Source: CAZDYI01 sp964509765 (GTDB lineage Bacteria > Pseudomonadota > Gammaproteobacteria > Tethybacterales > Tethybacteraceae). Taken from it: DNA of 34,611 bases. Within the stretch, counting starts at the first letter, position 1. Each line of letters starts with the position of its first letter. Below are positions 1-9,170 of the stretch, piece by piece. The notes beneath the pieces were generated by a model. That model saw only the letters and a list, made by a program, of their open reading frames with translations. It had not been told where the DNA came from and did no database searches. A program made the translations under genes and the position numbers. The DNA lies in NCBI GenBank assembly GCA_964509765.1, contig CAZDYI010000077.1, positions 1 through 34,611 of the forward strand. The letters run 5' to 3'.

Positions 1-2241
1 CGCGATTGGCTGCTGGCCGCGGCGGCCGCGGTGGTGCTGGCCGCGGCGCAGTTCATCAGCATGCGGCTCTCGCGCCTGCCCGACGCGCTGCCCTTCGCCA
101 ACAGCTTCACCTTTTTGCTGCTGAACGTGTTCAGCGTGGGCCTGATCGCGGGGCTTAGCTACCTGGTGATTCGCCAGTTGGCCAAGCTGGCGCTGGAGCA
201 CCGCGCCGGCGTGTTCGGTACGCACACCGGCTTTCGCCTGGTGGCGTCGTTGCTGCTGGCCGCGGCCCTGCCCGCGGGCGCGCTGTACTGGGTCTCTTCC
301 GGCTTCATCAAGGATTCCATCGACTCCTGGTTCACCCTGCAGATCGACCAGGCCATCGAGCAGAGCCGCAGCATCGCGGACTCCGCGTACGAAGAATGGG
401 GCGCGCGCGCCCTGCACTTCGGCGAGCAGCTTTCCACGCAAATTACAGAGCGGCGCCTGCTCGAAGCGGGCAGGCGCGAGGCGCTCACGGCCTTCCTGCG
501 CGAGAAGCAGCGCGAGTACCACCTGGGCGTGGTGCAGGTGTTTCCCCTTGCCGATGGCGAAGCCGGGGGCGAACCGCTGGTCACCCTGATCAACCCGGAC
601 ATCCCATCGGCCGTTTTTGCCGCGCGCGAGAGCCCCATCGTGACTTCGGCGCTGGCGGGAGAGCGCGTTTCGCAGGCGCCGGACACGGGCGCCGGCATCG
701 GCGACGTGATTCGCGGCGCGGCGCCCATCCTCTCTTCCGACCCGGAGCGCCCGGACGAGATCGTCGGCGCCCTGGTGGTGAACCGCCTGGTGCCGCACCC
801 GCTGGCGCTGCGCGTGGACGATCTGCACGTCGCCCGCGACGAGTACAACATTTTCAAGTCGGCGTCGGAAGACATCGCGGGCGCGTACCAGCTTGCGCTG
901 CTGCTGGTGGCTGCGACCTTCGTGCTGCTGGCCGTGTGGTGGGGGCTGCGCATGGCGCGCGACATCACCGAGCGGGTGCGCGCCCTGGCCGAAGGCGCCA
1001 AGCAGGTGGCGCGCGGCGACCTGGATCTTTCGCTGCAGGACGAGCGCCAGGATGAAATCGGCCTGCTGGTGCGTTCCTTCAACCGGATGACGGGCGACCT
1101 GCGCGAGACGCGCAAGAACCTGGTGCGCACCAACGCCGAAATGGACGAGCGCCGTCGCTACATGGAGATCGTGCTGCGCAACGTGGATGCGGGCGTGGTG
1201 TCGCGCGACGCGGAGGGGCGCGTGGTGACAATCAACTTCTCTGCTTTGCGCCTGCTCGGCATCGATGCGGGCGCCTCGGTGATCGGCGGCAAGCTGGAGG
1301 AGTTCGTCGATCACCCGGAGCTGCTGGAGGTGCTCGGCGAGCTGGCCGCCGACGTACGGCCGGGCCTGCGCGAGAGCGCGCGTCGCCGGGTGCAGATCGC
1401 CGGCCCCGCGGGCGCCGCGCTGAACCTGGTGGTCACGCTCTCGCTGCTCCAGGACGAAGAGGGCGCACGCCGCGGTTCGGTGATCGTGCTGGCGGACTAC
1501 ACGCAGGAAGTCCGCGCGCAGCGCATGGCCGCCTGGCGCGAAGTGGCGCGGCGCATCGCCCACGAAATCAAGAACCCGCTCACGCCCATCCAGCTTTCCG
1601 CCCAGCGACTGCGGCGCCGCTTTCGCCGGAGCATCCAGGGCGAAGAAGACGGGAGGGTGTTCGACGAGTCCGTGGACACCATCATCGGCCACGTGGACGG
1701 GCTGAAGGTGCTGGTGAACGAGTTTTCGCAGTTCGCACGTCTGCCCCGGGCCAACCCGCGCCTGGACGACCTGAACGCGCTGGTGCGCGAGACGGTTGCA
1801 AGTTACGCCGGGCTCGAGGGCATCGTTTTCGAGGTGGAGGCCGACCCGCAATTGCCGCGGGCGCCCATCGACAGGGACCAGGTGCGGCGCGTGCTCACCA
1901 ACCTGATCGACAATGCCGTGGCCGTCTGCGAAGGGAAGGGGCGCATCACGCTGCGCACCGGCTACGATGCGGCGCTGCAGATCGTGCGCCTTGCGGTGGA
2001 GGACGACGGCCCGGGCATCCCCCCGCATTACCGAAGCCGCATCTTCGAGCCCTACTTTTCGGCGCGCAAGAACGGCACGGGGCTCGGGCTCGCCATCGTG
2101 GCGCGCATCGTGGCCGAGCACCACGGCTACCTGCGCGTGGAGTCGAACGCGCCGCGGGGCGCCAGGTTTGTCATAGAACTGCCGTTGCGACCGGCGCCGG
2201 ATCCGGAAGCCGCACCGGATTTGTCCGGGAACATGGCCTGA
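1..2241 (+). CDS. ntrY: NtrY-type membrane sensor histidine kinase (5' end truncated)
   Basis: Membrane sensor kinase that would phosphorylate the NtrX regulator encoded just downstream; the family is linked to nitrogen, redox or envelope signals. The reading frame is open from base 1, so the true start lies outside the window. Hydrophobic segments occur near the N-terminus (three in the first 100 residues), then an extracytoplasmic stretch, another membrane segment near bases 885-955, a HAMP linker (about 950-1100), a PAS region (about 1150-1490), and a HisKA domain with the phospho-accepting His codon at 1561-1563 in the motif HEIKNPLTP. The ATPase domain shows NLIDNA, DDGPGIP and GTGLGLAIV. 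All kinase boxes look intact. A 111-base gap separates it from ntrX. The NtrY name rests on architecture and on the ntrX neighbour; the signal it senses cannot be read from sequence. Confidence 0.93.
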   Translation, partial: RDWLLAAAAAVVLAAAQFISMRLSRLPDALPFANSFTFLLLNVFSVGLIAGLSYLVIRQLAKLALEHRAGVFGTHTGFRLVASLLLAAALPAGALYWVSSGFIKDSIDSWFTLQIDQAIEQSRSIADSAYEEWGARALHFGEQLSTQITERRLLEAGRREALTAFLREKQREYHLGVVQVFPLADGEAGGEPLVTLINPDIPSAVFAARESPIVTSALAGERVSQAPDTGAGIGDVIRGAAPILSSDPERPDEIVGALVVNRLVPHPLALRVDDLHVARDEYNIFKSASEDIAGAYQLALLLVAATFVLLAVWWGLRMARDITERVRALAEGAKQVARGDLDLSLQDERQDEIGLLVRSFNRMTGDLRETRKNLVRTNAEMDERRRYMEIVLRNVDAGVVSRDAEGRVVTINFSALRLLGIDAGASVIGGKLEEFVDHPELLEVLGELAADVRPGLRESARRRVQIAGPAGAALNLVVTLSLLQDEEGARRGSVIVLADYTQEVRAQRMAAWREVARRIAHEIKNPLTPIQLSAQRLRRRFRRSIQGEEDGRVFDESVDTIIGHVDGLKVLVNEFSQFARLPRANPRLDDLNALVRETVASYAGLEGIVFEVEADPQLPRAPIDRDQVRRVLTNLIDNAVAVCEGKGRITLRTGYDAALQIVRLAVEDDGPGIPPHYRSRIFEPYFSARKNGTGLGLAIVARIVAEHHGYLRVESNAPRGARFVIELPLRPAPDPEAAPDLSGNMA

Positions 2242-2340
2242 GGTGTCGTGGTGTGTTGACGGCTGCTGGCCCCGTGCGGTGACAAAGCGCCCGGGCGAAT
2301 TCAGCGGCCGAGGCGGCAGCCGAAACGCCCCTGATTTTTG

Positions 2341-2346
2341 TATGAT
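2341..2346 (+). promoter_or_regulatory. candidate -10 box just before ntrX
   Basis: TATGAT, preceded by a T-run and TG, ends six bases before the GTG start of ntrX. This spacing would place a transcript start at or next to the start codon, so a message from here would be leaderless. I see no convincing -35 hexamer. The box may instead be chance AT-rich sequence, with ntrX co-transcribed from ntrY. Confidence 0.35.
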
Positions 2347-2352
2347 AAGCGC

Positions 2353-3696
<1,344 letters not shown>

Positions 3697-3730
3697 CATG
3701 CTAACGGGCGGAGGGCGGGGCGGAGCGGTC

Positions 3731-3761
3731 GTATCATCCTGTAATTGGGTGTATCGTCCTG
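3731..3761 (+). repeat. direct repeat pair GTATCRTCCTG
   Basis: GTATCATCCTG at 3731-3741 and GTATCGTCCTG at 3751-3761 are start-to-start exactly 20 bases apart, about two helical turns. This spacing would suit two protein dimers bound on one face of the DNA. The related string GGTCGTA recurs at 3727, 3905 and 3922. Function as an operator is inference only. Confidence 0.4.
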
Positions 3762-3767
3762 AACTCG

Positions 3768-3833
3768 TGGCCGGTCGCTGCGACCGGCCATAGCGACCGG
3801 GCAACCACGATACGGCCGGTTGCTGCGACCGGC
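3768..3833. repeat. two palindromic repeat copies (REP-like or operator)
   Basis: TGGCCGGTCGC (3768-3778) and GCGACCGGCCA (3780-3790) form an 11-base perfect inverted repeat around a single T. A second copy, GCCGGTTGC-T-GCGACCGGC at 3815-3833, differs by one base and lies exactly 45 bases on. Between them, AGCGACCGGGCAACCACG (3792-3809) is the inverse of CGTGG..CCGGTCGCT in the first copy with four bases inserted. A one-base loop is poor for an RNA hairpin, so a DNA-level site or a repetitive extragenic palindrome fits better than a terminator. Confidence 0.6.
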
Positions 3834-3951
3834 TCCGTCTTTTGACAAGATCTCCGCACGGCTGCCGCGATTCGGTCGCCAAGCCGAGCTTCGGAAGCCC
3901 GGCGGTCGTACAGCCTCGGCAGGTCGTATCGCAGCGGCGCAGGCCGGGTGG

Positions 3952-3960
3952 TGTTATTTT
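3952..3960 (+). promoter_or_regulatory. candidate extended -10 promoter
   Basis: TGTTATTTT reads as an extended -10 (TG, one base, TATTTT) in otherwise GC-rich sequence. A start near 3967 would give a leader of about 50 bases before the ATG at 4017. No -35 is evident, which is tolerated with an extended -10. Confidence 0.35.
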
Positions 3961-4016
3961 CAGAGGGAAACACTGCGCCGTGCGGCAGCGTTTCAACCGG
4001 GGGGAGTACAGCAATA

Positions 4017-4946
4017 ATGTTTGGGCTTGGGTTTACGGAACTTCTTGTTCTGTTTCTTTTGTTCTACCTCGCCCGGAAGCTGTGGCAGTGGAACCAGGCT
4101 TCCGGATCGGCGCGCCCTCGTGCGCTCGCCGCCGCGGGCGCCAAGGCCGGCGCTTCGGCCTCGGCGCTGGACACGCCGCCCCCGCTTCCCAGGACGCCGG
4201 ATGCCTTTGCCGACACGGCGCGCTTGCACGCCGATGTCTCGCGCGAGCATGCCGACGCAGCGCGCGAGCAGGCGGAGCTGGTGCGCGAGGCGGTCCGGGC
4301 GGTGCGTCAGGTTTCCGATGCGCAGCACCGCGTCACCAGCGCGGCGCAGCGGCTTTACGGCAAGTCGCACAAGAAAGAGGTGTACGAACTTTCCGATGCG
4401 TCGCTCGAGTTTACCGAGGCGCTGAACGAGTTCGGCAAGGTGCTGCGCGGCAGGGTGATCAAGGCGACCAGCAAAAGCGCCGAGGCGATGAGCGAGTATG
4501 CCGATGCGCGCCGGGAATATGCAGATGCAATGCGCGCGAGCAGCAAGGCGGCGCAGAGGGCGCTCGCCGATGAGGCCGCGGAGATGTGCGATGACATCGC
4601 CGCCAGGCGCAAGGACGCAAGGGAACTTCGCGCGGGGCTCGATGAAACCCGCGATCAGGTGAAGATCTTCCACGATCACGCGAAGGGCATGCACGAGCTG
4701 TGCGAGAACCTGCGCCTCGTCGCCAGGGACGCCACGGTCGATCATATCGAGGGGTGGTGGATGTCGGGGCTGCGCTCCTCTTATGTCAGCGTGACCAGGG
4801 GCCTGCGCGAGATGGCGGGGGGCATGCGCGAGTCGGCCAGGCAGGCGGGCGGGGACGCCGATGACATACTGCGAAATAAAATCAAGGTGATTCGCGAAGG
4901 CATCCGGGATACGCGCAAAACCGTGGAGAGGCTGACCCGTCAATAG
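4017..4946 (+). CDS. helical membrane-anchored protein with TatA/TatB-like N-terminus
   Basis: Unrecognised protein of 309 residues. The first 13 residues, MFGLGFTELLVLF, closely resemble TatA/TatB, including a glutamate at position 8, and one membrane helix spans about 6-22. The Gly-Pro hinge that follows in true Tat proteins is missing (the sequence continues FYLARKLWQW). The rest is almost entirely predicted helix, rich in Ala, Arg, Glu and Asp, with seven-residue repeats such as EYADARREYADAMR and HADVSREHADAAREQAE, suggesting a long coiled coil or amphipathic helix in the cytoplasm. ATG at 4017 has a strong ribosome binding site (GGGGGAG near 4000-4006). It stands alone, not in a Tat operon. 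It could be a Tat-related paralogue, a membrane-curvature or stress protein, or simply convergent; no function should be assigned. Confidence 0.8.
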   Translation: MFGLGFTELLVLFLLFYLARKLWQWNQASGSARPRALAAAGAKAGASASALDTPPPLPRTPDAFADTARLHADVSREHADAAREQAELVREAVRAVRQVSDAQHRVTSAAQRLYGKSHKKEVYELSDASLEFTEALNEFGKVLRGRVIKATSKSAEAMSEYADARREYADAMRASSKAAQRALADEAAEMCDDIAARRKDARELRAGLDETRDQVKIFHDHAKGMHELCENLRLVARDATVDHIEGWWMSGLRSSYVSVTRGLREMAGGMRESARQAGGDADDILRNKIKVIREGIRDTRKTVERLTRQ

Positions 4947-4953
4947 TCATGCC

Positions 4954-4999
4954 CGGCCGCGGCTTGCGGCCCCCCTGGCGCGAAGCCGGCGGCCGCGTT
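4954..4999 (+). terminator. possible hairpin terminator after the helical protein
   Basis: CGGCCGCGGCTT (4954-4965) pairs imperfectly with AAGCCGGCGGCCG (4983-4995), with a 17-base loop and a following CGTTT. The stem has one bulge and the T-run is only three bases, so strength is uncertain. From here to about 5170 nothing else is recognised. Confidence 0.35.
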
Positions 5000-5175
5000 T
5001 CGTTAAGATCAGTCGCGTTCGTTCAGCGCCGGGTTCCGTTCGCCATGCCGACATGCGGGCAGGCGCGGGCGCTGTGCAGCCGGGCGGCGGCCCGTCACCT
5101 GTACGGTCGCCGGACTCACGGGATTCGGCCTGTCAACCCGGCGTCCTGCCCAGGCACGCCCCGTTCCGATTTTGC

Positions 5176-5181
5176 TATATT
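5176..5181 (+). promoter_or_regulatory. candidate -10 box before xseB
   Basis: TATATT lies ten bases before the ATG of xseB, so a transcript starting the usual 6-8 bases downstream would have a leader of only a few bases. No ribosome binding site precedes that ATG, in keeping with a very short leader. No clear -35 is seen. Confidence 0.4.
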
Positions 5182-5191
5182 TGCCCGCCTT

Positions 5192-5530
5192 ATGGCCGGA
5201 TCAGCGGTTAAAAAACCAGGGCAGGCGGGCGCTTCGGGCGCCAAGGCCGGGCGCCCCGCCGAGGCCCCCAGTTTCGAGGACGCCCTGGCGCGCCTGGAAG
5301 AGATCGTGGAGCAGCTCGAGCAGGGCGAGCTCACTCTGGAACAGGCGCTCGCCGCTTTCGAAGAAGGCGCGCGCCTCTCGGGCCGGCTCGATGCCGAGCT
5401 GCAGCAGGCCGAGCGGCGCATCGAAAAGCTGAACGAGGCGGGCGCGCGTCCTGCCATCTCGCCCCTCGAGGCCGACCAGAAAGCCGTGCGAAGCGGCGAT
5501 GCTTCGGACGACTCCGGAGAGGATGCATGA
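5192..5530 (+). CDS. xseB: exodeoxyribonuclease VII small subunit
   Basis: Small subunit of exonuclease VII, which with XseA degrades single-stranded DNA to short oligonucleotides. The 112-residue product has the diagnostic helical core SFEDALARLEEIVEQLEQGE followed by LTLEQALAAFEEGARL and a charged C-terminal tail. It is longer than the usual 70-85 residues because of a 25-residue Ala/Gly-rich N-terminal lead and an acidic tail. ATG at 5192 was chosen because it immediately follows a -10-like box; an internal start nearer the core is possible. The last bases overlap ispA as ATGA, the standard xseB-ispA order. No xseA is in the window. Confidence 0.9.
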   Translation: MAGSAVKKPGQAGASGAKAGRPAEAPSFEDALARLEEIVEQLEQGELTLEQALAAFEEGARLSGRLDAELQQAERRIEKLNEAGARPAISPLEADQKAVRSGDASDDSGEDA

Positions 5531-6480
5531 GCGCGCTCACCACGAACCAGTCCGCCGCGTCCCGGGCAGCCGCGCACCAGCCGACCGAGCACGCGCCCAC
5601 CACGCCCGATCACAAAGTGCTCGCACACGCCGCCCTGAAACGCGCCGCGGAAAGGGTGGCGCCTGCACTGGCCGCCTGGCTGCCTGAAGACGCCGAGCCG
5701 CGCACACTCTACGACGCCATGCGCCACGGCGTGTTTCCGGGCGGCAAGCGCCTGCGCCCGGCCCTGGCCTTTGCCGCGGCCGAGGCTGCAGGCGGAGACG
5801 AAGCGCGCGCCCTGCCGGCCGCGCTGGCCGTCGAGCTTTTGCACAGCTACTCGCTGGTTCACGACGACCTGCCCTGCATGGACGACGACGACCTGCGGCG
5901 CGGCCGGCCATCGTGCCACAGGAAGTTCGGCGAGGCGACGGCGCTCCTTGCGGGCGACGCGCTGCTGACGATGTCGTTCGCGCAGCTTGCCCGGGCCGGC
6001 CTCGGCGACCGCGCGCACGAGGCGCTCGCCAGGGCAGCCGGCCATGCCGGGATGGTCGGCGGGCAGGCGCTTGACGTGGAAGGCAAGGCGAGAACGCCCG
6101 CCGATCTGCGGCGCATGCACTCAATGAAGACCGGATGCCTGGTCGAGGCATCGGTGGAGCTCGGCGCGATGTGCGCGGGCGCAGGCAGCGGGAAGGTCCG
6201 CGCGATCGCGAAGGTGGGAAGGAGGATCGGGCTCGCCTACCAGATCGCCGACGACATCCGCGACGCGACCGGCAGCGAGAGGGCGGCCGGCAAGCGGGTC
6301 CGGACCGACGGCAAGCGCGGGCGCAGGACGATGGTGACAGGCCTCGGGCTGAAGCCCGCCGCGCTGAAGCTCAGGAATGAGGTCCGCGCCGTCAGGGCCG
6401 GGCTGGACGGCATCCGGGAGGAGTGCCCGAGGCTGCGGGGGATGGTCGGCGAGATCTTCCCGGCGGCGGCCCGGCCGTGA
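5527..6480 (+). CDS. ispA: polyprenyl (farnesyl/geranyl) diphosphate synthase
   Basis: Chain-elongating prenyltransferase that condenses IPP with DMAPP/GPP to supply farnesyl diphosphate for quinones and cell-wall lipid carriers. The 317-residue protein has the first Asp-rich motif DDLPCMDDDD beginning at D113, the second, DDIRD, at 242-246, and the substrate motif GGKRLRP near residue 75. The start ATG overlaps the xseB stop and has GGAG upstream. The usual third partner, dxs, is absent; pcnB follows through a GTGA overlap. The C-terminal third is divergent: the conserved region after DDIRD is Arg-rich (GKRVRTDGKRGRRTM) where most members have a GK..G.D...K.T pattern. Codon usage also changes in this half, noted as a finding. 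Confidence 0.9.
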   Translation: MSALTTNQSAASRAAAHQPTEHAPTTPDHKVLAHAALKRAAERVAPALAAWLPEDAEPRTLYDAMRHGVFPGGKRLRPALAFAAAEAAGGDEARALPAALAVELLHSYSLVHDDLPCMDDDDLRRGRPSCHRKFGEATALLAGDALLTMSFAQLARAGLGDRAHEALARAAGHAGMVGGQALDVEGKARTPADLRRMHSMKTGCLVEASVELGAMCAGAGSGKVRAIAKVGRRIGLAYQIADDIRDATGSERAAGKRVRTDGKRGRRTMVTGLGLKPAALKLRNEVRAVRAGLDGIREECPRLRGMVGEIFPAAARP

Positions 6481-7748
6481 GGGGCGCAAGGGAGTACGGC
6501 CTGGCGGAGCTGGGCATCGACCCGCGCAAGATCAGCGACGCAAGCCTCGAGACGGTCAAGACCCTCAAGCGAAGGAACCACGAGGCGTTCCTGGTCGGCG
6601 GCGCCGTGCGCGACCTGCTGCTCGGCCTGGACCCGAAGGACTACGACGTCGCGACCGACGCGCGCCCCAACCAGGTCAAGAGGCTGTTCCGGCGGGCCTA
6701 CGTCATCGGCAGGCGCTTCCGCCTCGTCCACGTCCACCTCGGCGGGGAGACCGTTGAGGTGTCTACGTTCCGGCGCAAGCCGGACGGGAGCGAGAGCGAG
6801 GGGTCCGAGAACATATTCGGGACCGCTTCGGAGGACGCCCTGCGCCGCGACTTCACCGTGAACGCTCTCATGCTAGACCCGGTCCGAAAGAAGGTGCTCG
6901 ACTTCACCGACGGGATAAGCGACGTCAAGAGGCGAACCATGAGGGTGATCGGCAACCCGAGGGAGCGCTACCGCGAGGACCCGGTGCGGATGATGCGCCT
7001 GCTGAGGCTTGCGGCCAAGCTCGACTGCTCCATCAGCAAGGACTCTCTGCGCCCGGTGCGCAGGATGGCCCACGCCCTGCGCGACATACCGCCCGCGCGG
7101 CTGTTCGACGAGTTCACAAAGGTCGCGCTTTCAAAGGCTTCAAGCAGGACCTTCTCAATGTTTCTCGAGCACGGCATCGCCGAGATCCTGTTTCCGCACC
7201 TGGCAAACTACGACGGCGGGCAGATCGAGTTCATCAACGAGGTCCTGCACTCGACCGACCACATATCCCGCCGCAACGGCAGGGTCTCGCTCTCGCTGGT
7301 GACCTGCGGGCTCTTCTGGCCGAGGATCGCGGAGCGCTGGGCCGAGGCCTGCGCCGCAAACGAGGCGAGGATGAACCTGATGCACGAGCTGTTCTTCGAG
7401 TCCGGCATCGACGAGGCCGCGATCCTGCCGCGCTCCCTGCGCTCGAAGGCCTGGGAGATCTTCGAGTTCCAGTCGCGCTTCCAGAACCAGAAGGGCAAGC
7501 CGCGGGCGCTGAAGATCGACGCGCGGAACTACACCACCCGCAAGGCGCTGGCCTTCCTCAGGCTGCGCAACGAGGCGGGCGAGATCGACTCGCTGCTGCC
7601 GGACTGGTGGGAATGGTTCTTCGAGCTTGACCATGCCGAGCGGTCCAAGCAGGTGTCGGGCCCCGCAAGGAAGAAGAGGAAGAGAAGGGGCCGCGGCAGG
7701 AAGGGCGGCGCGAAGAGGAAGGCCGCCGATGGCGATCCTCGCGATTGA
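6477..7748 (+). CDS. pcnB: poly(A) polymerase / tRNA nucleotidyltransferase family
   Basis: Template-independent nucleotidyltransferase, most likely the poly(A) polymerase that tags RNA 3' ends for decay. The 423-residue product shows the nucleotidyltransferase signature FLVGGAVRDLLLG (GGAVRD at 41-46), the metal-binding DYD at 55-57, then VSTFRR, RRDFTVNAL and the RNA/ATP-binding block REDPVRMMRLLRLAAKL. The C-terminus ends in a Lys/Arg-rich tail (RKKRKRRGRGRKGG), typical of PcnB rather than CCA-adding enzymes. GTG at 6477 was chosen because it forms a GTGA overlap with the ispA stop; an in-frame ATG at 6423 would run 54 bases into ispA. folK, the common gammaproteobacterial neighbour, is missing. 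Confidence 0.9.
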   Translation: MRGAREYGLAELGIDPRKISDASLETVKTLKRRNHEAFLVGGAVRDLLLGLDPKDYDVATDARPNQVKRLFRRAYVIGRRFRLVHVHLGGETVEVSTFRRKPDGSESEGSENIFGTASEDALRRDFTVNALMLDPVRKKVLDFTDGISDVKRRTMRVIGNPRERYREDPVRMMRLLRLAAKLDCSISKDSLRPVRRMAHALRDIPPARLFDEFTKVALSKASSRTFSMFLEHGIAEILFPHLANYDGGQIEFINEVLHSTDHISRRNGRVSLSLVTCGLFWPRIAERWAEACAANEARMNLMHELFFESGIDEAAILPRSLRSKAWEIFEFQSRFQNQKGKPRALKIDARNYTTRKALAFLRLRNEAGEIDSLLPDWWEWFFELDHAERSKQVSGPARKKRKRRGRGRKGGAKRKAADGDPRD

Positions 7749-8418
7749 CTGCAGCTTCGGCGGGCACAGCGTCGCCCTGCTCCGGAAGGGCCGCCGCGCG
7801 CCGGCGACGAGGCACGCGCCCAGGGTCCACGCGAGCGCCGGAATCATCGACAGCATCGACGAGGTGCTCTCGCAGTCCGGCGTCCGCGCCGCGGACCTCG
7901 AGGCGATCGCGTGCGGCATCGGGCCCGGGAACTTCTCCGGCATACGCTCAGCCTGCGGCGTTGCGCAGGGGCTGTCGCTCGTCCACGGAACCGGCGTCGC
8001 GCAGGTGCCGACGACCCTCGCCCTTGCGCATGCCAGCGGGTGCGGGAAGGCGGTCGTGGCGTACCCCGCCCACCGCGGGCACTGCTACCTCGCAGCGTAT
8101 GCCGGGCCCGCCGGAAGGCGCCGCGAGCGGCTCGCACCGTCGCTGTGGCCGCTTGACGGCCTGCCCCGCCTTGCCGGCGACTGGGAGGTCTGCGCAAGAA
8201 AGATGCCGGGCAACCGGGACCTGCTTGCCGGCTGCGCCAAGGGCAAGGCATCGGTCAGGACCGCGTGGAGGGGATCGCTCGCTCCCGCGATCGCAGAGCT
8301 GGGGCTTGCAATGAAGGAAGCAGGCAGGCTCGCCGCGGCCTCCGAGGTCCGCCCGCTTTACGTCCGCAACAAGGTCGCGCTTACGATCGAGGAGCGGAAG
8401 GCGCTCAGGAAACAGTGA
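7729..8418 (+). CDS. tsaB: TsaB, t6A tRNA modification scaffold
   Basis: Inactive paralogue of TsaD that assembles TsaD and TsaE for threonylcarbamoylation of adenosine 37 in ANN-reading tRNAs. The 229-residue length matches the family. Recognisable blocks are ILAIDCSFGGHSVALL at the N-terminus, GIGPGNFSGIRSACGVAQGLS in the middle, and the C-terminal PLYVRNKVALT. ATG at 7729 overlaps the end of pcnB by 20 bases and has GAGGAAGG six bases upstream. Its working partner TsaE is encoded at 22.0 kb on the other strand; tsaD is not in the window. rimI, often found between tsaB and the glycosylase gene, is missing. Confidence 0.9.
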   Translation: MAILAIDCSFGGHSVALLRKGRRAPATRHAPRVHASAGIIDSIDEVLSQSGVRAADLEAIACGIGPGNFSGIRSACGVAQGLSLVHGTGVAQVPTTLALAHASGCGKAVVAYPAHRGHCYLAAYAGPAGRRRERLAPSLWPLDGLPRLAGDWEVCARKMPGNRDLLAGCAKGKASVRTAWRGSLAPAIAELGLAMKEAGRLAAASEVRPLYVRNKVALTIEERKALRKQ

Positions 8419-9170
8419 CCATCAAGCGGCAGGTCATCCGGGAGCTCGAGCTGGGCGACTGGGCCAAGTGGGCCAACGCCGCCAAGAACGCGGGCGGGCG
8501 CAAGGAGCCGGACGCGCCGCAAGGAAAGCCTCCGGAGGCCGGCCCTCCCAAGCCCGAGGCCAAGGACCCGCCGCCGACGCCCGGGGAGAAGTCAGACTCA
8601 ATTGTTCCGGCAAACGTCACCCTCAAGGAGCTTGCCGGGATCGTCGCCTCGTGCGAGAGGTGCCCCCTGTGCAAGGGGCGCACCAGGACGGTTTTCGGCA
8701 GAGGCGCTGCGGACGCCTGCGAGGTGCTGATCGTCGGCGAGGGGCCCGGAGAGCAGGAGGACCTGCAGGGCGAGCCGTTCGTCGGGCGCGCCGGAAAGCT
8801 GCTGGACAGCATGCTGGCCGCCGCGGGAATCGACGCCGGGGAAACGGCCTACATCACCAACGTGGTCAAGTGCCGGCCGCCGGAAAACCGCAATCCCGAG
8901 GAGGCTGAGATCCTCGCCTGCGATCCCTACCTGCGCAGGCAGGTCGAGCTGCTGTCGCCGAAGCTGCTGCTGGTGCTAGGCAGGGTCGCGGGCAACGCGA
9001 TGCTGAAGGCAGGCGCGACGATGGCCGACATGCGCGGCAAGGTGCACGATTTCGAAGGGATGCCCGCCGTGGCGACCTACCACCCGGCATACCTGCTCAG
9101 GCGGCCGTCTGAAAAGAGCAAGTCCTGGGACGACCTGGTTCTGTTGAAGCGGACTCTCGCGGGCCTCTAG
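8415..9170 (+). CDS. family 4 uracil-DNA glycosylase (iron-sulfur type)
   Basis: Removes uracil from DNA to start base excision repair. The 251-residue protein begins with about 70 low-complexity Pro/Lys-rich residues, followed by the catalytic domain. The four iron-sulfur ligands of the family are recognisable in the C-x2-C and C-x15-C pattern: C80 and C83 (C86 also nearby), then C153 in VVKCRPPENRNP and C169 in ACDPYL. Motif GEGPGEQED and the late HPAYLLR are as in the TIGR00758 family. GTG at 8415 overlaps the tsaB stop (GTGA) and has AGGAAA just upstream. The stop TAG shares its CTAG with the stop of the facing kinase gene. Confidence 0.92.
   Translation: MTIKRQVIRELELGDWAKWANAAKNAGGRKEPDAPQGKPPEAGPPKPEAKDPPPTPGEKSDSIVPANVTLKELAGIVASCERCPLCKGRTRTVFGRGAADACEVLIVGEGPGEQEDLQGEPFVGRAGKLLDSMLAAAGIDAGETAYITNVVKCRPPENRNPEEAEILACDPYLRRQVELLSPKLLLVLGRVAGNAMLKAGATMADMRGKVHDFEGMPAVATYHPAYLLRRPSEKSKSWDDLVLLKRTLAGL

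Larger units (their letters stand above)
3697..4016. other. 320-base intergenic region with repeats
   Basis: No credible gene is seen here. The region holds a pair of GTATCRTCCTG direct repeats, two copies of a 20-base palindrome, an extended -10 candidate and the ribosome binding site of the next gene, each listed separately. A TTGACA hexamer at 3842-3847 has no matching -10 box at the usual distance. Confidence 0.7.

Noticed and set aside
3734..3973. Small minus-strand frame across the palindrome cluster
   Set aside because: Its repeated VAATGR-type phrases simply reflect the DNA palindromes; there is no binding site or neighbour to support it.
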